Shown here: positions 22,676-35,705 of the stretch, piece by piece
Layout: each line of letters starts with the position of its first letter
Numbering within the stretch: the stretch's first letter is position 1
Source: Chondrosia reniformis
Lineage: Eukaryota > Porifera > Demospongiae > Chondrillida > Chondrillidae
Assembly: GCA_947172415.1 (NCBI GenBank)
Contig: OX359197.1
Coordinates: 3,348,001-3,412,000, forward strand
DNA: 64,000 nt
Reading direction: 5' to 3'
Position numbers and translations under genes: made by a program
Notes under the pieces: generated by a model
What the model was told of the DNA's origin: nothing
Databases searched by the model: none
What the model saw: the letters and a program-made list of their open reading frames with translations, nothing else

Positions 22676-25120
22676 TACTACAACTAGTACATAGAACCAG
22701 TATATATAGCTAGTACACACAACCACTACATATAGCTAGTGCATTTACATATAACTAGTTAATATAAATAGTATATAGACCTAGTGCATACATCTAGTAC
22801 ATACAACTACTACAAACAACTTGTACATATGACAAGTATATATAAGTAGTACATAAAACTAGTACATACAACTAGTGCATATAACTATAAATAATACATA
22901 CAAGTAATACATAACTTTTACATAACACTAGTATATACAACTAGTTCATTCAATTAGAAATATACAACCACTACTATAAATAGTATATAAAACTAGTACA
23001 TACAACTACTACATGAAACTAGTACATTCAACCAGTACCTACATTAGTAACTATAACTAGTGCTAGTACATACAATTAGTGCATTCAACAAGTACATACA
23101 TCTAGTAACAAGTACATACAACTAGAACATACCACTATTACCTGCAATTAGTAAATACAAATAGTTCACACAACTAGGACCTACAAAAAATACTAATACA
23201 GAGAATTAGTACATAGAGTGAGTATATATAACTAGTACATAAAACTAGTACAAACAACTAGTACATACAACTAGTACATAAAACTAGTAAATACAAAAAG
23301 TACGTACAACTAGTGCATACAACTAGTATATACAAGTAGTATATGCAACTAGTACACAAAACTAGTACATAAAACTAGTACAAACAACTAGTACATACGA
23401 CTACTACATACAACTAGTACATACAACTAATACCTTAAACTATTAAATATAACAAGTGCTAGTACATACAACTAGTGCAAACAACATGTACAAAAATCTA
23501 GTAGCGAGTATATACAACTAGAACATAGCACTATTATATACAATTAGTAAATCCAAATGTATAGTTCATATAAACTAGGACATACAACTAATACTACAAC
23601 TAGTACATACAATTAGTACATAGAAAGAGTACATAGAACTAGTACATAGAACTAGTACTAAAACTAGTAAATACAAACAACTAGTACATGCAAGTAGGAC
23701 AAAAACTAGTACATACAACCAGTACCTACAACTAGTGAATACAACAAAGAAATACAAAGAGTATATACAACTAGTACATGCATCTAGTACATACAACTAG
23801 TAAAAATAACTTGTATATACAACTAGTACATACAAAAGGTACATATAAGTAATACATTCAAGTAATACATTCAAGTAGTACATAATTAGTACATACAGCC
23901 AGTACATACAGCCAGTATATACAACTAGTTCATACATATAAAACATACAACTACTACCTACAACTGGTACATATAACTTGTAGTAAATGTAACTAGTTCT
24001 AGTTCATAAGACTAGTGCATTCAACAAGTACATACATCTAGTAATGAGTACATACAACTAGAACATACCACTAGTACATACATTTAATGAATACAAATAG
24101 TTCATACAACTCGGAAATACAACTAATACTGCAACTAGTACATAGAATTAATACATAAAACGAGTACATATAACTAGTACATTAAACTAGCACAAACAAC
24201 TAGTACATACAACTAGTATATACAACAAGTGCATACAACTGGTAGGTACAACTAGTACATACAACGAGTAGTTACAAGTAGAACATGCAACTTTTACACA
24301 AAACTAGTACATACAGCTAGTACATACAGCTAGTACATACAACTAGTACATATAACTATTACACACAGATACTGCATATAACTACTACATACACATGTAA
24401 CTAGTACATATCAATCGAACATATAACTAGTACATACAAATTGTACATACAACTAGTAAATACAACTACTGCATACATCTAGAACACAGCTGGTACTAAC
24501 AACTAGTACATTCAACTAGTACATACAACTGTTACATTTCTAGTACCTACAACCAGTACATACAACTACTACACACAATTAGTACATACAAGTACTACAC
24601 ACAACTAATAAAAACAACTAGTACCTACAACTAAAGAAAACAAGTACTAGTACATACAACTAGTACATACAGCTAGTACATACAATTAGTACATACAAGT
24701 AGTCCATATACCTAGTACATAGTCATATAACTATTACATATAAATAGTACATACAACTAGTACATGTCATTAGTACATGCAACTAGTGCATATACCTAGT
24801 TAATACACATATAACTAGTACATATAAAAAGTTCATAAAACTAGTACATACAACTAGTACACAGAATTAGTACATAGGACGAGTCCATATAACTAGGCCA
24901 TACAACTAGTACTACTACTAGTCCATAGAATAAGAACAAAGAACGAGTGCATGTATCTGGTACATACAACTGGTACAAACATCTAATACATGAAACTAAC
25001 ACTTGCAACTATCAGATTCAACTAGTACATATATGTAGTACCTACAACTAGTACATAAAATTTGTACATACAACTGGTACATATGTCTACAACATACACA
25101 TTAAACTAGTACATACGCTA
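22676..25120. repeat. 13-bp satellite block 3
   Basis: ACTAGTACATACA-type units from the truncated non-LTR element to the terminal-inverted-repeat element. Units are more variable than in block 1, with many CTAGTACATAGAA and CTAGTGCATAC variants. No gene or RNA is seen; the open frame at 23,575-23,796 is a repeat translation. Confidence 0.93.
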
Positions 25121-25344
25121 GTGGAACATGTCCATACTTCCGGAAATTTTCAAAAAAGTCGTTAACTAACACTCTTTTTTAATCTACTCAATTTTACTTT
25201 AGAAACATCGTATCACTAAACAAATTATATACATTTGAAGCGCTATTCTTTCTTAATAATTTGGCTACAAGAGCATCACGATTGCAGGCTTAAAGGAGAA
25301 GGTTAGCGGCCGTAAGTGATAGGTGCCAAATCGCCAAAAAATGT

Positions 25345-25633
25345 TTTATTAGACAGTGGAAAATACGAATATAGAATAAATGGTGACACCAATCTATGAA
25401 GGATAATGATATCTAACGATGGTATGTATACTCCTTTTAAATTCCCTTTACTTTTTGAATTATAATCGAAAATGTATTTTCGTACCTTTATCAGGCGCCT
25501 CTAGTACTTCATATCTCAGTTAAACAAGGGAATATTCCAGGAGTATACATACAACTTTTAGGCTGTTACTTACTGAAGAGATTGATGTCAAAAAATGGTT
25601 AGATATACAATTCTCCACTGTCTAATAATCGGT
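25345..25633. repeat. Diverged long inverted repeat
   Basis: Paired segments nest about a centre near 25,475. TTATTAGACAGTGGA (about 25,348) pairs with TCCACTGTCTAATAA (about 25,615). ATATCTAAC (about 25,410) pairs with GTTAGATAT (about 25,598). GTATGTATACTCC (about 25,420) pairs with GGAGTATACATAC (about 25,539). The centre ACGAAAATACATTTTCGT-like sequence is itself dyadic. Divergence between arms shows age. Confidence 0.65.
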
Positions 25634-25965
25634 TCGTTTTCCATTTGTCTCTTCTCCTTCGAGTAATGGTATTGTCACGTGATTATCAGCCGAAATTAGT
25701 GATATAGCTTAGCCATCATACAATGACGTCTTATGACGTTGCATATGCACCCAAATATTTGGTAACACGTTATACAAGCATTAGACTTCCGAAGTTGATA
25801 TGTCAAGTAATGCTTCTCGGTAGCGATACAGTTTCCTTGATCGAAGTTTTTTGTTATTGTAAGAGGTAAGTGGAAACAGTAAACATATTGCATGTCTACC
25901 AATATCTACGTAATTATCAATGGCGAAAATGTATGAGCAATTAACGAAGTATAATCAAAAGAAAA

Positions 25966-26060
25966 TAGAACGTTTCGGTCATGTAAGCCTTAATTCCTCA
26001 GCTATTATAATACGTTAATAATAGCTGAGGAATTAAGGCTTACATGACCGAAACGTTCTA
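25966..26060. repeat. Perfect 42-bp inverted repeat (hairpin)
   Basis: The arm 25,966-26,007 (starts TAGAACGTTTCGGTCATG) is exactly complementary to 26,019-26,060 across an 11-base spacer. Partial copies of the outer arm follow. GTTCTATTCTTCTTTTGATT near 26,103 and its complement near 26,128-26,150 make a second fold, and TAGAACGTTTCGGTCACG recurs directly near 26,149. Arms this perfect suggest recent formation or gene conversion. Confidence 0.9.
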
Positions 26061-26400
26061 TTCTTTTTTAATTATTAACGTAGTATAATCAAAAGAAAAA
26101 CGTTCTATTCTTCTTTTGATTATTAACGTAGTATAATCAAAAGAAAAATAGAACGTTTCGGTCACGTAGGCCTTTATTGGCCTTCCTCTGTCGTTGGCCT
26201 TCCTCCGCAATTGCTCATAAGTTTTCATAATTGATAATTTAACATCGATAACGACTAGTGATGACTCGTGATGTTTCAGTGGCTGGTGCTCTGCTTCACG
26301 CGCAGGTCACATGCTAGTGACACTTCCGCCTGGAATGTGACACCTCTGAATGCGCTAATAGACGATTTACAAAAATCGGAAATTCGTAGACATGTTACAC

Positions 26401-27569
26401 ATGCGTATAAATAGAACATAATACTAGTACAAACTATTAGTACATATAACTAGTACATAACTAGTACATACAACTATTACCTACAACTAGAAAATATATC
26501 TAGTGCTAGTAAATAAGACTAGTGCAAACAACAAGTACATACATCTAGTAATGAGGACATACAACTAGAACATACTACTAGTATATACAATTAGTAAATA
26601 CAAATAGTTCATACAACTAGGATATGCAACTAAACCTACAACTAGTACATAGAATTAGTAGATAGAATGAGTACATAGAATTAGTACATAAAACTAGTAC
26701 AAACAACTAGTACATACAACTAATACATACAATTAGAACAAACAACTAGTACATATAAATAGGACATACAACAATTACATGCAAGTAATACATACAACTA
26801 GTACTTACTACTTGTACATACAACATGTAGATGCAATTAGTACATATGACTAGAACATACACATATAACCTGTTCATCTAAATAGTAAATTTAACTAGTA
26901 CATACAACTAGTATCTAGTACATACAACAAGTACCTATTTAGTACCTAGTATAACACGTTCTAGGACCTACAACTAGAACATAAAAGTAGTACATTCAAC
27001 TAGTACATACAAGTAGTACATATAACTAGTACACAAAACTACTGCATATAACTACTGCATACACATGTAACTAATCCATATCAATCAGACATACAACTAG
27101 TACATACAAATTGTACATAAAACTAGTAAATACAACTAGTCCTACAACTAGTACATGCATCTAGTACTTATAACTAATATACAAGACTAATGCATATAAC
27201 TAGTACCTACACATGTAACTAGTACATACACAAGTAACTAGTACATACACATGTAACTAGTACATATCAAATGTTTATACAACTAGTACATACAAATAGT
27301 ACATATAGCTAGTACATACAACTAGTACTGCAAGTTGTACATACACATATAACAAGTACATATAAAAAGTAGATACAACTAGTACATACAACTAGTACAT
27401 ACAACATGTACATGCAACTAGTACATACAAGCAGTACATACTACTAGTTCACACAACTGGTTCAAACAACTACTACATACAACTAGTATTTACCTAGTAC
27501 CTAATATAACTAGTACCAGAACCTACAACTAGTATATGCAATTAGGATATTCAACCAGTACATACAACT
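26401..27569. repeat. 13-bp satellite block 4
   Basis: Satellite units between the terminal-inverted-repeat element and the tRNA-headed element. Variant stretches include ACACATGTAACTAGTACAT repeated three times near 27,205-27,265. No gene is seen. Confidence 0.93.
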
Positions 27570-27716
27570 AGTTGTAGCTCAGTGGCAGAGCAACTGGTGG
27601 TCATAACCAGCTGTCCTGGGTTCAATTCCCAGCAATTGCTTCTTTCGTGTTTTTCCCTCTTTATGATGTTTCATTGATTATTACTTGTGGTTTGATTATC
27701 ACATCGATTATTCATA
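27570..27716 (+). repeat. Direct repeat 1 with tRNA-like head
   Basis: The A-box-like TAGCTCAGTGG is at 27,575-27,585 and the B-box-like GGTTCAATTCC at 27,619-27,629. The D arm GCTC/GAGC and T arm CTGGG/CCCAG fold. The anticodon arm CTGGT/ACCAG leaves loop GGTCATA, which lacks the usual T33 and reads UCA, or CAU in a nine-base loop. The 5' acceptor is damaged at the satellite junction (CTAGTTG opposite CAATTGC). It is therefore a tRNA-derived repeat head, not a working tRNA gene. Confidence 0.7.
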
Positions 27717-27907
27717 GATTTACCAAGCTCTCCTGTGGTTGATGGTGGCCAGCGACCCATTGGTTAAGATGGCCCCTCCCACTGGAAATGGGCTGGGTCT
27801 TGATTATCAGCTTGTCTGATGAAGTGAATCACCACTAATTAAGAATGTACACTGATTATTGGTTGTAGTTAGTTTAAGAGGGAGAACATGGGAGGGGCAT
27901 TGCTGTG

Positions 27908-28056
27908 GCAGTTGTAGCTCAGTGGCAGAGCAACTGGTGGTCATAACCAGCTGTCCTGGGTTCAATTCCCAGCAATTGCTTCTTTCGTATTTTTCCCTCT
28001 TTATGATGTTTCATTGATTATTACTTGTGGTTTGATTATCACATCAATTATTCATA
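27908..28056 (+). repeat. Direct repeat 2 with complete tRNA-like head
   Basis: Here the acceptor stem is complete: GCAGTTG (27,908-27,914) pairs with CAATTGC across seven positions with one G-T wobble. A and B boxes lie at 27,915-27,925 and 27,959-27,969. A tRNA-gene finder might call this locus, but the anticodon loop is irregular, and the same sequence 340 bp upstream is clearly part of a repeat. Confidence 0.7.
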
Positions 28057-30540
28057 CAACTAGTACGTCTAACTAGTATATACAACTAGTACATGCAACT
28101 GGTATGGAGTGCATACGACTAGTACATACAACTAGTACATACAACTAGTACATATAACTAGTACATACAACTAGTACCTACATCTAGTACATACAACAAT
28201 TACACACAACTTGTACATACAACTAGTATAAGCAACTACTATCTAGAACATAAAACTAGCACCTCCCTAGAACCGAGTATAAATAGTACTACAAGCTAAA
28301 ACTAGTGCACACAATTTATACATAAAACATAGTACATGCAACTTGTTGCTATAACTAATACACACAACTACTACATATAACTAGTACATATACATTTAAC
28401 TAGTGCTTATAAAGAGTACATACAACTAGTACACACAACTAGTACATACAACCAGTACAAACAATAAGTACAAACCACCTGTACATACAACTAGTACATA
28501 CAACAAGTACATACAAAAAGTACATACGTCTAGTAAATACAACTAGTTAATATTACTAGTACATACAATTAGTATATACAACTAGTACATACAGCTAGTA
28601 CATACATTTAGTACATGCGACTAGTACATATATCTAGTACACACAACTACTACTTATAATTAGTACATACACATGTAAGTAGTGCTTATAAATAGTACAT
28701 ACAAATAGTGCATACACCTAGTACCTACAACTAATACATATAACCAGTACTTGGACAAACAACTAGTACATACAACTAGTACATATAACTTTTACACACA
28801 GCTACTGCATATAACTACTACATACACATGTAACTACACATACATACACATACATACACATACATACACATACATACACGTATCAATCATACATATAACT
28901 AGTTCATACAACATCTACATACAACTAGTACATACGACTACTACATACAACTAGTACATACAACTAATACCTTAAACTAGTAAATATAACAAGTGCTAGT
29001 ACATACACCTAGTCCATACAATAAGTAAATACAACTAGTATATATAACTACTAGTTACAATTTGGAACTACAACTAGTACCTACAACTAGTACATACAAC
29101 TAGTACATACAACTCGTATATACAACTAGTACATATACCTAGTACACACAACTAGTATATACAACTAGCATGGAGTACATAAAACTAGTATATAAAACTA
29201 GTACATACAACTAGTCCATACAACTAGTCCATACAACTAGTGCATACACCTAGTCCATACAATAAGTAAATACAACTATTACATTTTACTACTAATTACA
29301 ACTTGGAACTACAACTAGTACCTACAACTAGTACATACAACTAGTACATACAACTAGTACATACAACTAGTACATACAACTAGCATGGAGTACATACAAC
29401 TAGTACATAAAACTAGTACATACAACTAGTCCATATAACTAGTGCATACAACTAGTACCTGCCAAATTCCTAGTATAACTAGTACTGTAACCTACAACTA
29501 GCACATACAACTAGTTCATACAACTAGTACATACAATTAATAAATAAAACTAGTACCTGCCTAGTACCTATTATAACTATTACTAGAAACTACAACTAGT
29601 ACATACAACTAGTATATACAACTCGTATATAAAATTAGGACATACAACTAGTACATACAACTAGTACATGCAACTAGTACATACAACTAGTACATACAAC
29701 AATTACACACAACGAGTACATACAACTAGAACATATAACTAGTACATACAACTAGTATAAGCAACTACTATCTATTACATACAACTAGTACCTACCTAGA
29801 ACCGTGTTTAATTAGTACTAGAAGCTGCAACTAGTACATACAACTTCTACATAAATCTAGTACATGCCACTAGTACATATAAATAGTACACACAACTACT
29901 ACATATAACCAGTACATACAACCACTACATCAATCTAGTCCATACAACTAGTACATAACTAGTATATGCAACTAGTACATAAAACTAGGACATACAACTA
30001 GTACATTTATCTAGTACATACAAAAAGTACGTTTTACAAGTACGTTTTACAAGTACATAAAACTAGAATATACAACTAGTACCTATAACTAGAGATTACC
30101 ACTAGTACATACAACTAGTAAATATAACTAGAACATACACATATAACTAGCACATATAACTAGTACATATAACTAGTAGATAAAACTAGTGCATAAAACT
30201 AGTACATACAATGTTATCGAGTACATACAACTAGTAAATACAACCATACATAAATTAATATATACAATTAGAACCTAAAATTAGTACATACAACTAGTAC
30301 ATATACCTAGTACATTAATTTATGACTAGTTATTATAAATAGAACATGCAACTATATAATAAAAAGAACTAGTACATACAACTAGTATATACAACTAGTA
30401 CATACAATTAGTACATACAACTAGTACATATATACAAATAGTATATATACCTAGTTCATACACATATAAAAAGTACATATAAATAAGTATATACAACTAT
30501 TTCATACAACCAGTACATACAACGCGTACACACCACTAGT
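28057..30540. repeat. 13-bp satellite block 5
   Basis: Satellite units, some very regular. Local duplications are visible, for example the CTAGTCCATACAATAAGTAAATACAA-type stretch near 29,010 and again near 29,250, and the CTAGCATGGAGTACAT variant near 29,165 and 29,386. A decanucleotide microsatellite sits inside. No gene is seen. Confidence 0.93.
28834..28879. repeat. Decanucleotide microsatellite
   Basis: CACATACATA repeats about four and a half times without interruption inside satellite block 5. It probably expanded from a satellite unit that had lost its CTAG core. Confidence 0.85.
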
Positions 30541-30795
30541 ATTAGTAAAGGGATTGAGATGAGTCTCAGCAACACTAATTTTTTATCAAATTTGGACATT
30601 TCCACCCAAAGGTCTTCATCAGCAATGAGGAGAGGACTACAAACCAAGTTTAAATAGGGAAGGTGACAGGGAATGAGTAATGATGTAATGCCACATAATG
30701 AATTGAAGTAAATTACGGTGTTAGTTAATAATGTCATTCCAAATGAGATCTAAAGCTAACCCTGGGTCCATGTCAACAGGAGTTGATAGTGAATA
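30541..30795 (-). mobile_element. Penelope-type promoter/hammerhead-like remnant
   Basis: On the minus strand a TATTTAAA box (30,649-30,656 on plus) is followed by CTCATTG and CTGATGAAGACCTTTGGG (ending 30,605 on plus). GAAATGTC follows. CTGATGA (30,616-30,622) and GAAA (30,599-30,602) are the two hammerhead core strands, but helix II is not flush and helix III is missing, so catalysis is doubtful. The same module order appears at 3,641-3,730 (minus). It looks like a solo pseudo-LTR fragment of a Penelope-like family other than the two RT copies. Confidence 0.5.
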
Positions 30796-33754
30796 ACTAG
30801 TACATATAACTAGTACATACAACTAGTACATATAACTATTATAAACAACTTGTACATTCAACTAGTAGAGAAAACTAAAACATACACATACAACTTGTTC
30901 ATATAAATAGGACATACAACTAGTACATACAACTAGTCTATGCAACTAGTACATAAAACTAGCACATAAAATTAAAACATACAACTACTACATAAAACTT
31001 GTACATACAACTGGTACATACAACTAGTACATTCATCTAGTACATACAACAAGAACACACAACTTGTACATAAAACTAGTACATACATCTAGTACATATA
31101 ATTTGTCCATACAACTAGTACATATAACTAGTACCTATAACTAGTGATTATCACTAGTACATACAACTATTAAGTTTAACTAGAACATACCCATATAACT
31201 AGTACATATAAATAGTACATATAACAAGTATATAAAACTAGTGCATATAACTACTACATACAACTAGTACATACAACAAGTCCATACAACTAGTAAATAC
31301 AACAGGTACATACAACTAGTACATACATTAGTACATAAAATTAGTATATAAAATTAGTACATAGAACAAGTACATATAATTAGTACTTTTACATATAACT
31401 AGTAATTATAAATAGAACATACAACTAATGAAACGAACTAGTATATACAACTAGTACATACAAGTAGTATATACAAGTAGTTCATAACTGGTATATAGAA
31501 CAAGTACATACAACTAGTTCAGACTATTATAACATTCAACTACTACAAAGAACTAGTACACACAACAAGAACTTAAATCTATTAATGACTACATAGACAT
31601 AGTACACACAATTAGGACATACAACTAGTACTACAACTAGTTCATAGAATTAGTACATAAACCTAGTACATACATCTAGTACATACAACTAGTACATGCA
31701 ACTAGTACCTACAACTAGTAAATATAACTAGTGCTAGTACATACAAGTGGTACATGCAACTAGTACATAAAACTAGTACATACAACTATTACAAAAAAAC
31801 TTGTGCATATGACTACAACATACACATTTAACTAGTACATATAAATGGTACATAAAACTAGTACATACAACTAGAACAAACAACTGGTACATACAACTAG
31901 AACAAACAACTAGTACATACAACTAGCACCTAGAATTAGTACATAGAACCAGCATATGTAACAAGTACATACAACTAGTACAGACATTTAGTATATAGAA
32001 CTAGTACATACAACTAGTACAGAGAACTAGTACGTAAAACTAGTACACATAACTACTAAATATAGCTAGTACATATACATATAACTAGTTAATATAAATA
32101 GTATATAGATCTAGTACATACGTCTAGTCTATTCAACTAGTACGTACAACTAGTACATGGAACTAGTACATATAACTAGTACACCCAAGTACTATATATT
32201 GCTAGCACATATGCATATAACTAGTTAATATAAATAGTACATAGACCAAGTACATACATTTAGTACATACAACTAGTACAAAAAACTTGTACATATAACT
32301 AGTACCTACAACTTTTAGAAAGAACTAATACATACAACTGTACATACAACTTGTACATACACCTGGTACATATGACTAAAACATACACACCAAACTAGCA
32401 TAAGACTAGTACCTACAACTAGTACAAAAAACTAGTACAAACCGTTAGTACATACAACTAGTACATACAACTGGAACATACAACTAGTACATACAACTAC
32501 TTATTAGTACATAAAACTAGTACATACAATTAGAACATACAACTACTACATACAATTGAGGGCGTACAACTAGTCCCTAGTACTAGTTAATATATATAAC
32601 TAGCACTAGTAGAAAAAGTTAGTACTACAACTAGTATATAGAACTAGTACATAAAACTAGTACATAAAACTAGTACATACAACTAGTAAACAGAACTAGT
32701 ACATACAACTTGAACATACAACTAGTAATTATAACTGGTACTAGAACATATAGTTAGTACATACAACTAGTACAAAAAACTAGTACAAACAGTTAGTACA
32801 TACAACTAGTACATACAACTAGAGCATAAAAATACTAACTATTAGGCACAACTAGTACATACTACTAATACATATAACTAGTATATACATACTATATAAT
32901 AGTAGATACAACTAGTAACTACAACTAGTAAATATAACTAGTACTAGTACATAGAACTAGTAACTTCAACTATATAGTACTTATAACTAGTACATACAAC
33001 TAGTATATAAAACTAGTACTACATCTAGAACATAGAATGAGTAGATAAAACTAGTACTTACAACTTGTACATGCAACTAGTACATTCACCTAGTACCTAC
33101 AAGTAGTAAAAATAGTTAGTACTGGTATATACAACTAGAACATACAACTACTGCATACAACTAGTATATACAACTAGTACATACAACTAGTACATACAAG
33201 TAGTACATTCAACTAGTATACACAACTAGTACATATAAGTAGTACAAACGACTGCTACATATAACTGGTTCTTTTAAATAGTAAATACAACTAGTTCATA
33301 CACCTAGTACATACAACTATTAGTACATACGACTAGTACATACGACTGAACATACAACTGAACATAAAACTATTACATGCAACTTGTAACTACAAATAGT
33401 ACATATAACTATTACATAGAACTTGTAAATTCAAATAGTAAATATAACTAGTATCTAGTACATTCAACTAGTATCTACCTAGTACCTTGTATAACTAGTA
33501 CTAGAACCTACAACTAGAACACACAACTAGTACATAAAACTTGTACATAGAACTAGTACATTTAACTAGTACATATAACTAGTACAAACAATTAGTACAT
33601 ACAATTAGCACATACAACTAATACACATAAGTGGTACATAGAAAGTGTACCTAAAACTAGTGTATACATACAACTAGAACATACAACTAGTACCTACAAT
33701 TAGTACGTACAATTACCAGTTACAACTTGTCACTACAACTAGTACCTAAACTAG
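30796..33754. repeat. 13-bp satellite block 6
   Basis: Satellite units from the Penelope-type remnant to the pogo-like MITE. A recurring variant is ACATATAACTAGTTAATATAAATAG (near 32,090 and 32,215, also near 22,748). No gene, RNA or further insertion is recognised. Confidence 0.93.
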
Positions 33755-33756
33755 TA

Positions 33757-34221
33757 CAGTCGACTCCACTTTCTAACCAACTCGCTCATAATGAATTTCG
33801 GGTTATAACAAACGATTGTCAAAAAACCATTTCCTGTCCATTCAATTCCTTCTGTTTATAACAAACAACCCTAAACAAACTTCTATTATAATGAACGTGT
33901 TAACTTATGATTATGTATGTGTGAAGCCAAAAATGGCTGTATTTATCATTCTTAAACCGAAGTTACTGGACGAAGTGGATTAAGGGAGGAAGGAGTGGGG
34001 TATTTGTGACGAATTTTCAGTTGAAAAGTCCACCCTGAGTACCATTAATATACTATTTTACGTAATTTTAATTTTGTAAGCATTCAACGGTATTCATACT
34101 GCACTGATGAGTAGTTTATTTATATAGTTATATACAGATAAAGTACATTTGGTTATAAAGAACTTCTTTTATAAAGAACAATTACTGGGATTGTGGTGTT
34201 CGTTATATCAGGAGTCGACTC
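33757..34221. mobile_element. 465-bp pogo/Tigger-like MITE
   Basis: The left end CAGTCGACTCC follows a TA (33,755-33,756), and the right end GGAGTCGACTC (34,211-34,221) is followed by TA (34,222-34,223). The inverted termini match apart from the outermost base, and the inner region has GTTATAACAAAC and CGTTATATC motifs typical of pogo-type termini. TA target duplication and CAGT ends fit the Tc1/mariner-pogo group. No transposase frame is present, so mobility would depend on an autonomous relative elsewhere. Confidence 0.85.
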
Positions 34222-34223
34222 TA

Positions 34224-34425
34224 TATACAACTAGTACATACAATTCGTATATACAATTAGTACATACAGCTAGTATGTACAACTAGTACATACAACTAGT
34301 ACATACACGTAGTAGATACAACTAGAACATGCCTCTAGTAAATATATCTAATGAATGAAACAATTACACACAACTAGTCTATACAACTAGTATATACCTA
34401 GTACATACAACAAGTATATACAACC
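34224..34425. repeat. 13-bp satellite block 7
   Basis: A short, degenerate satellite run between the pogo-like MITE and the 7.3-kb unique island. Several units lack the CTAG core. Confidence 0.85.
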
Positions 34426-35705
34426 ACACAGGCGCCATATGACTGATCTGCGTGTTTTTACATTTTTTATAAACACTTTTAAGAGCAAGTTTCATTCTAA
34501 CAGAAATGATTTGCTACCTTAAACTGGTATACATTGAAGCGCTTATTTATATATCAGCGAAATCTAAAATTTGAGCGAGATTGAATGACCAATGTCGAAG
34601 ATATAACGTGTTAAAAAGGGCCGATTTTAAAACTTTCAGACACTATGCACTTAGTCTAGGAAAAAGCTAAAACTATGTTCTATACTTCATTGAAAAGGTT
34701 ACAATGTAAGCTAACAAAATTAAGAAGTCCGTTTCGATTTCCCCATCCATTGAGAAGAAAACTGTGAAAATAAACTTTTAATAGATTAATAAATGCTATT
34801 TAATCTTTCATATCTTGGGAAATAAAGCTCAGACGCCAACGAAATTCTTAATTTTTACTAAATGACACTCACTGAATCCATTGAAGCTGACTACATGACT
34901 ATGAGGATCTTCTAACTTAAGCGCATAGGCAATTTTCCTTCACTTCTGCAATAGACGCCATTTCTCAACATTTAAATCATATTCATTAGCAAATAATATA
35001 TTCATGCGATGATTTACACATTTGAAAAGCAAACGGTGAAATTTTATAGCCGGATGTTAATATTGCGCAAATTCTAAGTTGTGTAACTGGGATATAATAT
35101 ACATGTATATTATAGGTTGACGCAAGTGATCGAGGATCGTTGTAAGGTGTTATTCACACTAAGTATCGCCAAATTTCGAAATTTCGTGTACAACAGAGAA
35201 GATTATGCCCCCCAAAAACGCCACAAGGGATATCAGTCGATAATCAGATTGCTCTGAAGTTCAACTGCGGATTTGCAAGAGTTGCTGCATACGAACTTTT
35301 CGTTAACAAGAGGTACGTAAAAAATAAGTAGTCCACGATAGCTAGAGAAGTGAATCATGTTATAGCTACTATGCAAAGCACCCTGAAAATCCGTTTCACT
35401 TATATTAGACATTATTTGTATAATACAATATGTACAAAGTGAGACGATTACATTAATAAGATACGAAGTGAGACGATTATAAGACTAGGATACGAAGCGA
35501 GACAATTATATACGATACGTAAATCAATTAAGCCAAAGGATGCCTTCTGTTTTAAGTCTATATCCTATAACAAATTTAACAATGGATGATTTTAAATAAA
35601 TTAATAAACAAATAAAAAATACCAAAATAGATTTAAAAAAATCTGTGTCTTGCATATTGGCAACCTACAGAATAGATCAGATAGTTTAACAAATGATATT
35701 CATTG
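34426..35705. other. Left flank of the gene-relic island
   Basis: AT-rich, non-satellite sequence with no supported gene. A three-unit imperfect direct repeat of about 30 bp lies at 35,440-35,525 (GTGAGACGATTA, GTGAGACGATTATAAGAC, GCGAGACAATTA, each followed by GATACG). TATACATTGAAGCGCTTATT near 34,550 resembles stretches near 25,228 and 40,655. I could not find a terminal inverted match between this flank and the right end near 41,714. Confidence 0.5.

Larger units (their letters stand above)
25121..26400. mobile_element. Terminal-inverted-repeat element with nested palindromes, non-coding
   Basis: The non-satellite island starts with GTGGAACATGTC (25,121-25,132) and ends with GACATGTTACAC (26,389-26,400), an inverted match at 11 of 12 positions that weakens but continues inward. 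No transposase frame is visible, so it would be non-autonomous. Two fold-back structures lie inside, annotated separately. I cannot identify a convincing target-site duplication in the degenerate satellite flanks, so the superfamily is unknown. Confidence 0.6.
27570..28056 (+). mobile_element. tRNA-headed SINE-like element, one and a partial copy
   Basis: Two direct repeats of 147 bp (27,570-27,716 and 27,910-28,056, two mismatches) flank a 193-bp middle. Each begins with a tRNA-like sequence carrying Pol III A and B boxes. The period is 340 bp, so it reads as a 340-bp tRNA-derived SINE unit followed by a truncated second unit. The middle holds an inverted pair ATGGCCCCTCCCA (about 27,769) and TGGGAGGGGCAT (about 27,889). 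It has no LTR-like TG...CA ends. Satellite resumes immediately on both sides. Confidence 0.7.

Noticed and set aside
25696-25902. 68-residue Cys-containing frame on minus inside the inverted-terminus element
   Set aside because: Too short, no transposase motif and no support from neighbouring sequence.
27822-27850. CTGATGA followed by AGTG/CACT stem in the middle of the SINE-like element, as a possible hammerhead
   Set aside because: The GAAA strand is missing (AATTAAG instead) and no helix I can be drawn around a cleavage triplet.
27908-27980. Functional tRNA gene (Met or suppressor type)
   Set aside because: The anticodon loop lacks T33 or has nine bases, and the sequence is part of a 147-bp repeat present twice, so a SINE head is more likely.
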